Shown: piece after piece, positions 27,463-35,904 of the stretch
Numbering within the stretch: the stretch's first letter is position 1
How the letters are laid out: each line of letters begins with the position of its first letter
NCBI GenBank assembly: GCA_029212615.1
Contig: JARGPJ010000001.1
Coordinates: 1 to 64,000 of the forward strand
Direction: 5' to 3'
Origin: Verrucomicrobiales bacterium
Lineage (GTDB): Bacteria; Verrucomicrobiota; Verrucomicrobiia; Verrucomicrobiales; DEV007
Length of the DNA: 64,000 nt
Notes under the pieces: generated by a model
What the model was told of the DNA's origin: nothing
Database searches by the model: none
The model's input: only the letters and a program-made list of their open reading frames with translations
Made by a program: the position numbers and the translations under genes

Positions 27463-27472
27463 GAGCGAGAGA

Positions 27473-27700
27473 TTAAGCCGTTTCAAGCCACTCCACGACC
27501 CGACAGCGGCTCATGTCGTAGGGGGAGAAATCAACCGTGACTGATTTCCCTATGGGGTCTCCGGCTTCGGGATGGGGCCCCTTGCGCTCGACGATCGCAT
27601 AGGCACGATATCCATTTGCCATCTGAACTTCAAATAGCCGGTTCTTTTCATGCATTTGCGTGATGATTCCCTGAGCCCGTATCGGCGGTCGTTCTGCCAT
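27473..27700 (-). CDS. infA: Translation initiation factor IF-1 (divergent)
   Basis: IF-1 binds the ribosomal A site during initiation. The 75-residue protein is one S1/OB-fold domain: IRAQGIITQMHEKNRLFEVQ, NGYRAYAIVERKG, GDPIGKSVTVDFSPYDMSRCRVVEW. The final SPYD-x-S/T-R-x-R-V block is the best IF-1 signature. The central part is altered (YAIVERKGPHPEAG where typical IF-1 has LAHISGKMR), so this may be a second, specialised copy. It is the first gene of a run with oppD and oppF, an unusual place for infA, which normally lies among ribosomal protein genes. Confidence 0.75.
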   Translation of the reverse strand: MAERPPIRAQGIITQMHEKNRLFEVQMANGYRAYAIVERKGPHPEAGDPIGKSVTVDFSPYDMSRCRVVEWLETA

Positions 27701-27891
27701 GAGTTCAGTCTCTCAGAAATTCAGGGCTTGGCAACGACAGAGCGGGTCATTTCGACAATTCCCGTGCTTACTCCGGGCACACAGAAACACCTCTGATCCA
27801 AAAAGATCGCAAAAAGTGCCAGGGGTGTGCAATGTTTCCGGGAATCCGATGAAAGTCTTCTGAAAAACCGTTTATTCACTCACCATTTTCT

Positions 27892-29358
27892 TTGAACACA
27901 GCGAAACAGCAGAGTGAGATTTCGATTGTCTTTCCCCTTCCCGACCATCGAGGTTACTTCGACGAAATTCTGGATAGCTGGCTTTCGGATCAAACCGCGC
28001 ATCCAGCGGATTACGAGATCCTACTCGTCTCAGGGCCGGGTGATGCTGCACTTCTCCATTCTCTGAAACCACGTCTTCGGGAACACGATAAATCGTGGGT
28101 CGAAGACAGTGATGATATTTTATACCTGATGGACCGTGCAGCGCGAAAGGCACGCGGAAAGATCATCCTTTTCTCCGAGTCTCACTGTCTCGCTCATCCT
28201 GAGTGCGTGCAGATGGTAAACAGGCATTTCTCAGATGAATCGAAACAATTGGGACAGTGCTTTCACATCAATATTCTGGAAAATCGATACGCCGAGCTTG
28301 AGCAACGACTTGAAGGGGCGGGCACAGGCTCGATCGACGAACCCTATTGGAATCTGGTTCGAAAGCGCGGCTTTGCGATACGTCGTGAATTATATTTGTC
28401 AGTAGGAGGCTTCCCTCACGAATTCCGATATTTTTCCGAGAGAGCATTCGCCTACCTGTTATTTCGGGAAGGACATAAGTCGGAGTTCATCAAGGACGCC
28501 GTCATCTATCATTACAACACGTCCAGCCTTGCCCAAATGGCTGAGCATCACCAGGACTACGCTGAGGGAATGTGCCTCTATCGCGATACGATGCCATCCC
28601 GTGTTGCAGAAGAGGCATTCGGCCCCCTGCCAATTTGGGACGGCCGGGCATGGTATGACCATCACTCCCGAAGCAATGCACTCAGGGCAATTTTCCGCTC
28701 ATGGCTTTCATCCGGTTTAGCCGGTGGAACCTCCTTCTTCCGATTCGCACTGAAAGCGTTTCGCCCCCTTAGCATCGACGCATCGGTCAATGAAGTGCGA
28801 ATCATCGCTGCGGCAGTCTTGACCACTTTTTCGAAGGGGTCGTGTGACCGAGCCCTTCATTGGTATACTCGATATTGGAAAGGAATCGTAAAACGCATCC
28901 ATCTGCGCACGATCTCCGAAAACAGCCGGAAGAATCACAATACGGCTCAGGCAAAGATTCCTCGCCATTTCAAATGGGGAGCTGGAAATTTGACTGACCT
29001 GCCTCATTGGGGGTTCCACTCACTGGAAACGCACGACAAAAGAGAAATGCGATGGACCGAACCATTTGCCCAGCTCATTATCCCGGTAGCGACCCCGGGA
29101 AAAGTGGAATTGATCATCACCTTACATTCAGCAGGCCCTGGTCCGGATGAAAGCAAACTCGATGTCCGACTTCGAAATCAAGCAATTCTCAGACTGGGAG
29201 AATGGGATGAAGAACGCCGAATCTGGCGCGGAGAGCTACACGCCGACAGCCATGAGCTCTCACTTACTTTCGTTTGCTGGAAGGCCCTGAATTTCCCGGG
29301 AGACGAACGCGAACTCGGCTTCGCAGTCGAGACAATTGAGGTAAGGCAGGAAAGATGA
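27892..29358 (+). CDS. Family 2 glycosyltransferase with C-terminal beta domain (paralogue 1)
   Basis: The 488-residue protein begins with a GT-A nucleotide-sugar domain (SIVFPLPDHRGYF, YEILLVSG, then KIILFSESHCLAHPECV in place of the usual DxD segment) and is probably cytoplasmic. A middle helical region follows (about 230-330). A C-terminal region (about residues 355-485) contains WGFHSLETHDKREMRWTEPFA and ends LGFAVETIEV. It starts with TTG at 27892; no in-frame ATG fits. The stop overlaps the next gene by four bases (ATGA), and that gene is a paralogue with the same architecture. Sugar donor and acceptor are unknown. Confidence 0.8.
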   Translation: MNTAKQQSEISIVFPLPDHRGYFDEILDSWLSDQTAHPADYEILLVSGPGDAALLHSLKPRLREHDKSWVEDSDDILYLMDRAARKARGKIILFSESHCLAHPECVQMVNRHFSDESKQLGQCFHINILENRYAELEQRLEGAGTGSIDEPYWNLVRKRGFAIRRELYLSVGGFPHEFRYFSERAFAYLLFREGHKSEFIKDAVIYHYNTSSLAQMAEHHQDYAEGMCLYRDTMPSRVAEEAFGPLPIWDGRAWYDHHSRSNALRAIFRSWLSSGLAGGTSFFRFALKAFRPLSIDASVNEVRIIAAAVLTTFSKGSCDRALHWYTRYWKGIVKRIHLRTISENSRKNHNTAQAKIPRHFKWGAGNLTDLPHWGFHSLETHDKREMRWTEPFAQLIIPVATPGKVELIITLHSAGPGPDESKLDVRLRNQAILRLGEWDEERRIWRGELHADSHELSLTFVCWKALNFPGDERELGFAVETIEVRQER

Positions 29359-30803
29359 ATAATCCTGATCCCCATGTCAGCGTAATTGTTTCTCTCGTGG
29401 ACCATCGTGAAGAAGCGATTCCCTGCTTAACCTCACTGGCACGGGAGCAGAACGCTTCTCCGGAGAGCTTTGAGATCATCGTCGTTTCAGATGGCACGGA
29501 GCCGGATATGGATCAAAGAATTTCGCAGATTCTGAGAGTTCAAGATCAACTTCTAATTGAATCCTCGCGGAATGAATATCGCCTCTTCAACACAGGCGCG
29601 CGAGCAGCCCTTGGCGATGTTCTTATCATTATCGAATCACATTGTGTGGCCGACGCCGCATTTGTGAAACGTTTTATTGAAGCATTCCAGAACCCCGAAT
29701 TGATAGCGGCACGATGCCGGACGGTCGGAGTGGCAAAGAGTCCGCTGGAGCATTTTGAACGGGAACTTTTCGAAAACTCGTTCGAGGTGGGATTGAAAGA
29801 AACGTGTTGGAATCGGGTGCTCATCCATGGGTTTGGCATCCGGCGTAAGACCTTTCTCGAGGATGGGGGGTTCCGCGAAAAGAGTGAAAATTTCGGCCCC
29901 TGGGAACTGGGCGCACGCCTGCATCGCCGTGGAGTGAATGTCGCCTACCTTGAGGGGGCCGTGGTGCACCATCGATACATGGGGGAGAAGGATGAACTCA
30001 GGGATTTCATCGTTCGGTTTTGCCTCGCCGAGTGGGAATATCAAGTCAACGGCGAACAGGATTTGATCCGGAGCTATTTCCCTCGCATACCGGATTGGGA
30101 CACTCAGGGACAATCCTGTCGCAAGCAGGCCAAAGCCGTATTCGGTTCTCGCTCCGGAATAACGGCACTGTTTCGCATGGCAGTAAAAACCCCGCCATCG
30201 GTTTTTATGAAAACGTTGCGATCTGCCTGCAACAGAATCTTTTACTCTGAGCGGGCTCGCGAATCGCAACTCAGACTCATCAGTGATCTAGCCTGGGCTG
30301 AAGCCGAGGAACTTGAACAGCGGGATCTTTTCATCAACTTCTGGAAACGGTGCGTTGACCTGGGGCGCTGGAAAGCTCTTTGTCATCATGCATCGCACAG
30401 GTATCAGGATATCCAGATCGGAATCCCTTTGGCGGCTGAGGACATAGATCAACGCAGTCTTTACGGTTGGGGGGAGATCAATGAAAAAGATCGATCCCGC
30501 TGGGTCGAACCCTTGTCCGGGATTTCGGTAAAGCTTCCTCCGTCCCCGGTGTGCCTGATCTTGAATCTAGCCTCAAAAACAGGAGCCACCCCCCTTCAAA
30601 TGCACGTTGCCGGCAAGGTGATCAAGGGGAGAATATTCAAAACAGAGGGAGAATCTATCTGCTTCGATTTTCCCTCTGAATGTTCAACATACGAGACTCT
30701 GGTCTTTGTCTCTCCTGCAACCGTCGAACCGGAAACAGGGAACCTGTTGGGAATGCTGCTGAAATCTATTTCCGTTGAAGCTTCAGCGATGAATGGTCGG
30801 TAA
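29355..30803 (+). CDS. Family 2 glycosyltransferase with C-terminal beta domain (paralogue 2)
   Basis: The 482-residue protein has the GT-A core (VSVIVSLVDHREEAIPCLTSL, FEIIVVSDGTEPD, VLIIIESHCVADAAFV), the same SHC variant of the metal-binding strand as its upstream paralogue, a helical middle, and a C-terminal region with YGWGEINEKDRSRWVEPLSG. The two genes overlap by 4 bases and probably came from a tandem duplication, followed by strong divergence. Both likely act on one surface glycan. No membrane helix is obvious. About 180 bases follow before dapL. Confidence 0.8.
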   Translation: MNNPDPHVSVIVSLVDHREEAIPCLTSLAREQNASPESFEIIVVSDGTEPDMDQRISQILRVQDQLLIESSRNEYRLFNTGARAALGDVLIIIESHCVADAAFVKRFIEAFQNPELIAARCRTVGVAKSPLEHFERELFENSFEVGLKETCWNRVLIHGFGIRRKTFLEDGGFREKSENFGPWELGARLHRRGVNVAYLEGAVVHHRYMGEKDELRDFIVRFCLAEWEYQVNGEQDLIRSYFPRIPDWDTQGQSCRKQAKAVFGSRSGITALFRMAVKTPPSVFMKTLRSACNRIFYSERARESQLRLISDLAWAEAEELEQRDLFINFWKRCVDLGRWKALCHHASHRYQDIQIGIPLAAEDIDQRSLYGWGEINEKDRSRWVEPLSGISVKLPPSPVCLILNLASKTGATPLQMHVAGKVIKGRIFKTEGESICFDFPSECSTYETLVFVSPATVEPETGNLLGMLLKSISVEASAMNGR

Positions 30804-30980
30804 CAGTGACCCGTTCATTTCAAGCAACGATCATTCGCTTCCGCAATGCCCATGAATCAAGGTTGAAGCCCCGTCACTACTATCTCGACGATCTTAAAAA
30901 CGCAGCGCTCGCGAAAAATTCGTTGCTCTCTTCTCATCTTACCTCTCTATACAGGACAAAATAACCCATTTTCTGGACTC

Positions 30981-32213
30981 ATGGCACGCATTAACGACAA
31001 CTTCCTCAAACTCAAAGCCGGCTACCTCTTTCCCGAAATCGGGCGCCGTGTCGGCGCTTACACGTCTGCTCACCCCGAAGCCGCGGCCAAATTGATTCGC
31101 TGCGGAATTGGTGATGTCACTGAGCCACTTCCCCTCGCCTGTCGCGAAGCGATGCACGCGGCGGTCGACGAACAGGGCAACTCGGAAACATTTCGCGGCT
31201 ACGGGCCCGAGCAGGGATATGATTTCCTCCGCGAAGCGATTGTTGAAAATCAGTTCGCAGGCCTCGGCATTGCCGCCGACGAAGTCTTCATCTCCGACGG
31301 CTCGAAATGCGACTCCGGCAACATTCTCGATATTTTCGGCCCCGGAAACAAAATCGCGATCACTGATCCGGTCTACCCCGTCTACGTCGATACCAACGTG
31401 ATGATCGGAAACACAGGCGAAGCAGATGAAAACGGTGCCTACGCCGGACTCGTCTACCTTCCATGCACCGCTGAAAACCACTTCGTTCCCGCGATTCCCG
31501 ACGAGAAAGTGGATCTCATTTACCTCTGCTACCCGAACAACCCGACCGGCGAAACGGCAACACGCGAACAACTCGAAGCCTGGGTTGCCTACGCCAAGGA
31601 GAATAAAGCCATCATCCTCTACGATGCCGCCTACGAGGCCTTCATTCAGGAAGACAATGTTCCTCACTCTATCTTCGAAATCGAAGGGGCTCACGATTGT
31701 GCGATCGAATTCCGCAGCTTTTCCAAGAACGGCGGATTCACCGGAACCCGCTGCGCTTATACCGTGATCCCGAAAACGCTCATGGGCTACACCGAAAGCG
31801 GCGAGGCACAGGCGATTCACCCGCTCTGGTCACGACGCCACAGCACCAAATTCAATGGAGCCAGCTATCCCGTCCAGCGGGGCGCCGCCGCTGTTTTCTC
31901 CGACGAAGGAAAAGCGCAGGTCGCCGCCCTCATTGAGGGCTACATGAGCAATGCCGCGCTCCTCCGTAAAGCCTGCGAAAAAATCGGCCTTTCTGTCTTC
32001 GGCGGTATCAACGCTCCTTATGTCTGGGTCAGTTGCCCGGAGGGCGTCAGCTCATGGGACATGTTCGACCGCATGCTGGAAGAGGCACAGGTCGTGATCA
32101 CCCCCGGCGCCGGATTCGGTGCCGCCGGTGAAGGCTACTTCCGCATCTCGGCTTTCAACAGCCGGGAGAATGTCGAGGAAGTCTGCCGACGCATTCAGGA
32201 AAATCTCGGGTAA
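30981..32213 (+). CDS. dapL: LL-diaminopimelate aminotransferase
   Basis: DapL converts tetrahydrodipicolinate to LL-diaminopimelate in one step, the short route to lysine and peptidoglycan used by Verrucomicrobiota, Chlamydiota and plants. The 410 residues match the usual length. Visible features: [18 protein letters not shown] at the start, [31 protein letters not shown], and the PLP lysine at 249 in [18 protein letters not shown] lies near the C-terminus. The nuoB start is about 125 bases after the stop, on the same strand. Confidence 0.95.
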   Translation: MARINDNFLKLKAGYLFPEIGRRVGAYTSAHPEAAAKLIRCGIGDVTEPLPLACREAMHAAVDEQGNSETFRGYGPEQGYDFLREAIVENQFAGLGIAADEVFISDGSKCDSGNILDIFGPGNKIAITDPVYPVYVDTNVMIGNTGEADENGAYAGLVYLPCTAENHFVPAIPDEKVDLIYLCYPNNPTGETATREQLEAWVAYAKENKAIILYDAAYEAFIQEDNVPHSIFEIEGAHDCAIEFRSFSKNGGFTGTRCAYTVIPKTLMGYTESGEAQAIHPLWSRRHSTKFNGASYPVQRGAAAVFSDEGKAQVAALIEGYMSNAALLRKACEKIGLSVFGGINAPYVWVSCPEGVSSWDMFDRMLEEAQVVITPGAGFGAAGEGYFRISAFNSRENVEEVCRRIQENLG

Positions 32214-32337
32214 TTCCGGGGCCCTGCGCCCCTCCAAAACCGCTCAATCCCTTGCGCCACCGCTTGTGAAATTTTTCACAAACGGGTTGCTCAGGGGCGC
32301 GGCGGACGTAACATCTGCTAATTACGCCGACGAAACG

Positions 32338-32862
32338 ATGTCAGAATCGATAGAACAGCACGCCGCCTACGACTCCAAAGTCGAGGGGAATATTATTTTC
32401 ACCCAGGCCGATGCCGCCATCAACTGGATGCGGAAAAACTCGCTCTGGCCCATGCCGATGGGGCTCGCCTGTTGTGCCATCGAGTTAATGGGATCGGCTT
32501 CCTCCCGTTTTGATATTTCGCGCTTTGGAGCAGAGGTGATGCGCTTCTCCCCCCGTCAGTCCGATGTCATGATCGTGGCCGGCACCGTCACTTACAAAAT
32601 GGCACTCGCCGTGAAGCGTGTCTGGGACCAAATGCCCGAGCCGAAGTGGTGTATCGCCATGGGAGCCTGCGCCTCGTCAGGAGGCATGTATCGCAGTTAC
32701 GCCGTCCTCCAGGGCATCGATAACCTCATCCCCGTCGACGTTTATATTTCCGGATGCCCTCCGCGTCCGGAGGCCCTCATCGAAGGTCTCATGAAACTTC
32801 AGGACAAGATTGAAAAATCAGAGTCTTCGAAAGAGCATTTCAAATCCGAAAAGACTGCTTGA
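32338..32862 (+). CDS. nuoB: NADH-quinone oxidoreductase subunit B
   Basis: NuoB carries the N2 4Fe-4S cluster that passes electrons to quinone in complex I, in the peripheral arm at the membrane. The 174-residue protein has all four ligands: Cys45 and Cys46 (LACCAIELM), Cys111 (MGACASSGG) and Cys140 ([10 protein letters not shown]). The start ATG at 32338 (MSESIEQHA) is set by family length. nuoC follows immediately with its ATG one base after the stop codon. nuoA is not upstream and nuoD is not downstream, so this is a detached piece of the complex I gene set. Confidence 0.93.
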   Translation: MSESIEQHAAYDSKVEGNIIFTQADAAINWMRKNSLWPMPMGLACCAIELMGSASSRFDISRFGAEVMRFSPRQSDVMIVAGTVTYKMALAVKRVWDQMPEPKWCIAMGACASSGGMYRSYAVLQGIDNLIPVDVYISGCPPRPEALIEGLMKLQDKIEKSESSKEHFKSEKTA

Positions 32863-32863
32863 G

Positions 32864-33433
32864 ATGATCAGCTCCCTTACCACCCTTCAGGACCGTTTCG
32901 GTGAGTCCATTCTCGAAGTCGTCGAATTCCGCGGTGAGCAAACCCTCACTGTTGATCCAACCAGGGCAAAAGAGATCCTGAAATACTGTTTTGACGAGCT
33001 TGCCTTCGACTACCTGATCGACATCAGCAGCCTCGACAATCTCGGGACCGAGCCACGGTGGACCATGGTCTACGAAATCTACACGATGGCAAACCGGGCG
33101 AATCATCACCTCCGGATCAAATATGATCTCACCGAAGATTCAAAAGCTGATTCCGTCTCCGACATCTGGCCCACCGCCGGATGGCATGAGCGCGAGATCT
33201 ACGACATGATGGGCATCGAGTTCAACGACCTCGCCGATCACCGTCGTATTTTGATGTGGGAGGGATATCCCTATTTCCCGCTTCGCAAAGACTTCCCTCT
33301 CGCAGGACGCCCCAGTGAAATGCCAGATGTGGCGTTCACCGAAAAGGCTCCTCTGGCAGGCGGTCCGTTTGTGACCTCGTCGACCTCGGCGACAACCGTT
33401 CATCGCGAGCCGCGCTCGCGCGAAATCGATTGA
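32864..33433 (+). CDS. nuoC: NADH-quinone oxidoreductase subunit C
   Basis: NuoC is the 30 kDa peripheral-arm subunit of complex I. The 189 residues show the family layout: an N-terminal domain, then FDYLIDISSLDNLG, the middle strand block and the signature WPTAGWHEREIYDMMGIEFNDLADHRRILM, ending with the FPLRKDFPLAGRP motif. A Ser/Thr-rich tail follows. It begins one base after nuoB. It is not fused to NuoD, unlike in E. coli. Its stop overlaps an alternative TTG start of the next gene. Confidence 0.92.
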   Translation: MISSLTTLQDRFGESILEVVEFRGEQTLTVDPTRAKEILKYCFDELAFDYLIDISSLDNLGTEPRWTMVYEIYTMANRANHHLRIKYDLTEDSKADSVSDIWPTAGWHEREIYDMMGIEFNDLADHRRILMWEGYPYFPLRKDFPLAGRPSEMPDVAFTEKAPLAGGPFVTSSTSATTVHREPRSREID

Positions 33434-33465
33434 TTCCGCTTCTCGCAAGCGGGACCCTTCCCGCC

Positions 33466-33897
33466 ATGGAGTGGATCACCGACATTTGGAGCTGGGCAAA
33501 GGAACGGGAAACGCTCCTCGCGTGGATCGGTTCACTGTCTCTTCTGACACTCGTCGTCAGTGCCATCGTTGCCCCGATGATCATCCGGCGCATGCCTCAC
33601 GACTATTTTCTCGAAAACGGTGAAAATACCGAAGCAATTCGCAAAGAGCACCCTGTGCTTCGCCTCCTCTTTCTAATCCTCAAAAATCTCGTCGGAGGAA
33701 TCCTTTTTCTCGGCGGCATTATCATGCTGCTGACTCCCGGCCAGGGCGTGCTAACCCTGCTCATCGGCCTCATGATGATGAATTTCCCGGGGAAACGCCG
33801 CTTTGAAATCTGGCTCATCCGCCTCGGCCCGCTGAACCGCGCCATTAACTGGATTCGGGAAAAAGGAGGAAAAAAACCGCTCGAGCTTCCGGACTGA
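33466..33897 (+). CDS. PGPGW-family transmembrane protein
   Basis: The 143-residue inner-membrane protein has a helix at about residues 17-39 (LLAWIGSLSLLTLVVSAIVAP) and a hydrophobic pair near 68-105 separated by the short turn motif LTPGQGVLTLLIGL, the hallmark of the putative transmembrane PGPGW family. Its role is unknown. ATG 33466 is preferred; a TTG at 33430 overlapping the nuoC stop is also in frame. It is read in line with nuoBC but there is no evidence it belongs to complex I. Confidence 0.75.
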   Translation: MEWITDIWSWAKERETLLAWIGSLSLLTLVVSAIVAPMIIRRMPHDYFLENGENTEAIRKEHPVLRLLFLILKNLVGGILFLGGIIMLLTPGQGVLTLLIGLMMMNFPGKRRFEIWLIRLGPLNRAINWIREKGGKKPLELPD

Positions 33898-33903
33898 TCG
33901 CTA

Positions 33904-35037
33904 TCAATCGTCAGAGAGCACTCTCTTGTAAAAATTAAGCGTTCGCTCAGCTGTCGAACTCCAGGTAAAACCGGAAGCCCTCTCACGCCCTGCTCTCATG
34001 AGCTTCTTCACTGTTTCCGGTTCTTCCTGTATCCTGAGCATTGCCGACGCAATGGTGTCAGCCGAACCCGGGTCAATATAAAGTGCGGCCTTCCCCGCTA
34101 CTTCCGGAATACTGGTATTGTGACTCGTGATGACCGGGCAGCCCGCAGACATGGCTTCCAAAACAGGCAGGCCAAATCCTTCATACCAGGAGGGAAAAAG
34201 CAGGGCGGTAGCTGAGAGATAAAGTTCGGACAATTCCTCTTCACTGACATAGCCAAGATACTCCACCATTCCGCGCGCCTCGAGGCGGTCAATCCGATCC
34301 TTAATGTGAGCGGTATGGGGTGTCTCGCCTCCGGCTATTTTCAACCGAATGGGATTCTCACTTTTTTCCCAATATATTTCGAGGGCGTCGAACATCCCTT
34401 CGAAATTTTTTCTCTCTTCCAGCGCACCGACTGAAAGCCAAAACTCCTCCCCCCGTGCCACTGGCACCCTCTCCTCCTGTTTCAACAATCGTTCGCCCCC
34501 GCCCAAGGCCGTCACCTCATGTGGAATACCCCGTTTTGCCAACCACCCTGGAAATAACCCTTCGAATTCATCACGGGCACTTTCGGAGATGAAAATCAGT
34601 CCATCCGCATTTTTCAATGCTTCCAGTGTACCTCGCTGACAAAAAAAACGGTTAGCCTCAGTAGTGTATTCCGGGACGATCCAATAGGTGATGTCAAAAA
34701 CGGTATAAACCAGTTTCACCGGCGACAGCGGCGGAGCCTGAAAACTAGTAGAGTGGACAATCTCCAATCCATTCCCGATGCACGCTCCGCCTCGAATTGC
34801 CTCCCACATTTCGACCGATTGCGATGCATTGTACTGGTCAAACGGCGTTGAAACGTGACTTTCTGAAATTTGCGTCCCTTTTGCAGGATCACCTGCATTG
34901 ACGCGATCAAAGTGATGCAGCAACGCATAGTGATGTTCCGGCGCCGCCGCGACCATGGCGCGAATCAACCTGTCCGCATACCACGCACAGCCGGTGCGAG
35001 TTTGACAGGTTGATGAGACATCGAATCCAATTCTCAC
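33904..35037 (-). CDS. Family 4 glycosyltransferase
   Basis: The 377-residue GT-B fold enzyme transfers a nucleotide-linked sugar. The N-terminal domain has GFDVSSTCQTRTGCAWYADRLIRAM, and the C-terminal donor domain has SVGALEERKNFEGMFDAL, GYVSEEELSELYLSATALLFPSWYEGFGLPVLEAMSAGCPVI with the E-x7-E motif, and a last helix region. It is the last gene of a four-gene minus-strand run; the GT2 upstream overlaps it by four bases (35034-35037). The sugar is unknown. It is cytoplasmic or loosely bound to the membrane. Confidence 0.88.
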   Translation of the reverse strand: MRIGFDVSSTCQTRTGCAWYADRLIRAMVAAAPEHHYALLHHFDRVNAGDPAKGTQISESHVSTPFDQYNASQSVEMWEAIRGGACIGNGLEIVHSTSFQAPPLSPVKLVYTVFDITYWIVPEYTTEANRFFCQRGTLEALKNADGLIFISESARDEFEGLFPGWLAKRGIPHEVTALGGGERLLKQEERVPVARGEEFWLSVGALEERKNFEGMFDALEIYWEKSENPIRLKIAGGETPHTAHIKDRIDRLEARGMVEYLGYVSEEELSELYLSATALLFPSWYEGFGLPVLEAMSAGCPVITSHNTSIPEVAGKAALYIDPGSADTIASAMLRIQEEPETVKKLMRAGRERASGFTWSSTAERTLNFYKRVLSDD

Positions 35038-35903
35038 AGCCTCCCTCCTCTGAGATGTCCCTCAAGTTCTTCGCACTCATCGAGCGATAACAAGATCCCG
35101 AACTCGTCAGCAAAGCGAAGAGTGCGCTCTACAAATTCCAAACTGAACTCAGCGGTTCCCGGCGGGCACCGGTCACCCATCTGCTCCTCGATACTAACGT
35201 GAGCCAGCGCCTTCAACCAGCGATAGGGTGGTTTTCTACAGTGGTTCAATGTCACCTTCAAAATTTCCCGGTGCGCCTCATATCGTTGCCCCATGGTCTT
35301 ATTTGTTCCGTACATTCGTGAACCGGCAAGGGATGAACCTTCGATGTAATGAAACTCCAACTCCCTTCCTACCCGTAACCAATAATCGTAGTCCATCGCA
35401 AAGTTGAGCCGGTCATCAAATACCCCGAAGCGCTCGACCACCTCCCTCCTCCAGAAAGTGGTTGGCTGACAAATAAAGCAAACTTCACCCAGCCGTTCGT
35501 AGTCCCATGCCTCCGTAGGATAGCTTTCAACGAACCCGTCATGGACGTCGATATGTTCACCGTTTCCATAAACGATCTTAGATTCAGAATTCGCCAGAAA
35601 ATGATCATGAACCCGCTTCAATGCCCCCTCGAAATAAACATCATCGGAATTCAAATACGCGAGAATATCTCCGTTTGCGCAGGCTAAGCCACGGTTGATC
35701 GCATCCGCCTGGCCTCCGTCTTTCTCTGAAACCCAGGAGACCCGACTGCCAAATTTTTCAAGAATCCCGAGGGTCTGATCAGAACTTCCGCCATCGACAA
35801 CAAAGATCTCAAGATCCACTGATTCCTGAGTAAGGACACTCTGAAGCGTGCGTTCGATGAATTCACCCTGATTCAACGAAGGAATGATGATACTGAATTT
35901 CAT
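35034..35903 (-). CDS. Family 2 glycosyltransferase
   Basis: The 289-residue enzyme has a GT-A domain: FSIIIPSLNQGEFIERTLQSVL, LEIFVVDGGSSDQTL and the DxD-type LAYLNSDDVYFEGAL, plus FWRREVVERFG and MDYDYWLRVG. This family adds single sugars to a growing glycan. A short extra C-terminal helical part (about 215-289) holds no membrane segment. The start ATG 35903 sits just before the Rossmann strand and one base after the stop of the preceding GT4. It is coupled to the following GT4 by a 4-base overlap. Confidence 0.88.
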   Translation of the reverse strand: MKFSIIIPSLNQGEFIERTLQSVLTQESVDLEIFVVDGGSSDQTLGILEKFGSRVSWVSEKDGGQADAINRGLACANGDILAYLNSDDVYFEGALKRVHDHFLANSESKIVYGNGEHIDVHDGFVESYPTEAWDYERLGEVCFICQPTTFWRREVVERFGVFDDRLNFAMDYDYWLRVGRELEFHYIEGSSLAGSRMYGTNKTMGQRYEAHREILKVTLNHCRKPPYRWLKALAHVSIEEQMGDRCPPGTAEFSLEFVERTLRFADEFGILLSLDECEELEGHLRGGRL

Positions 35904-35904
35904 T

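Noticed and set aside
30939..31820. Open frame of about 290 codons antisense to dapL
   Set aside because: It mirrors the codon pattern of a strongly conserved aminotransferase and has no recognisable motif or ribosome binding site.
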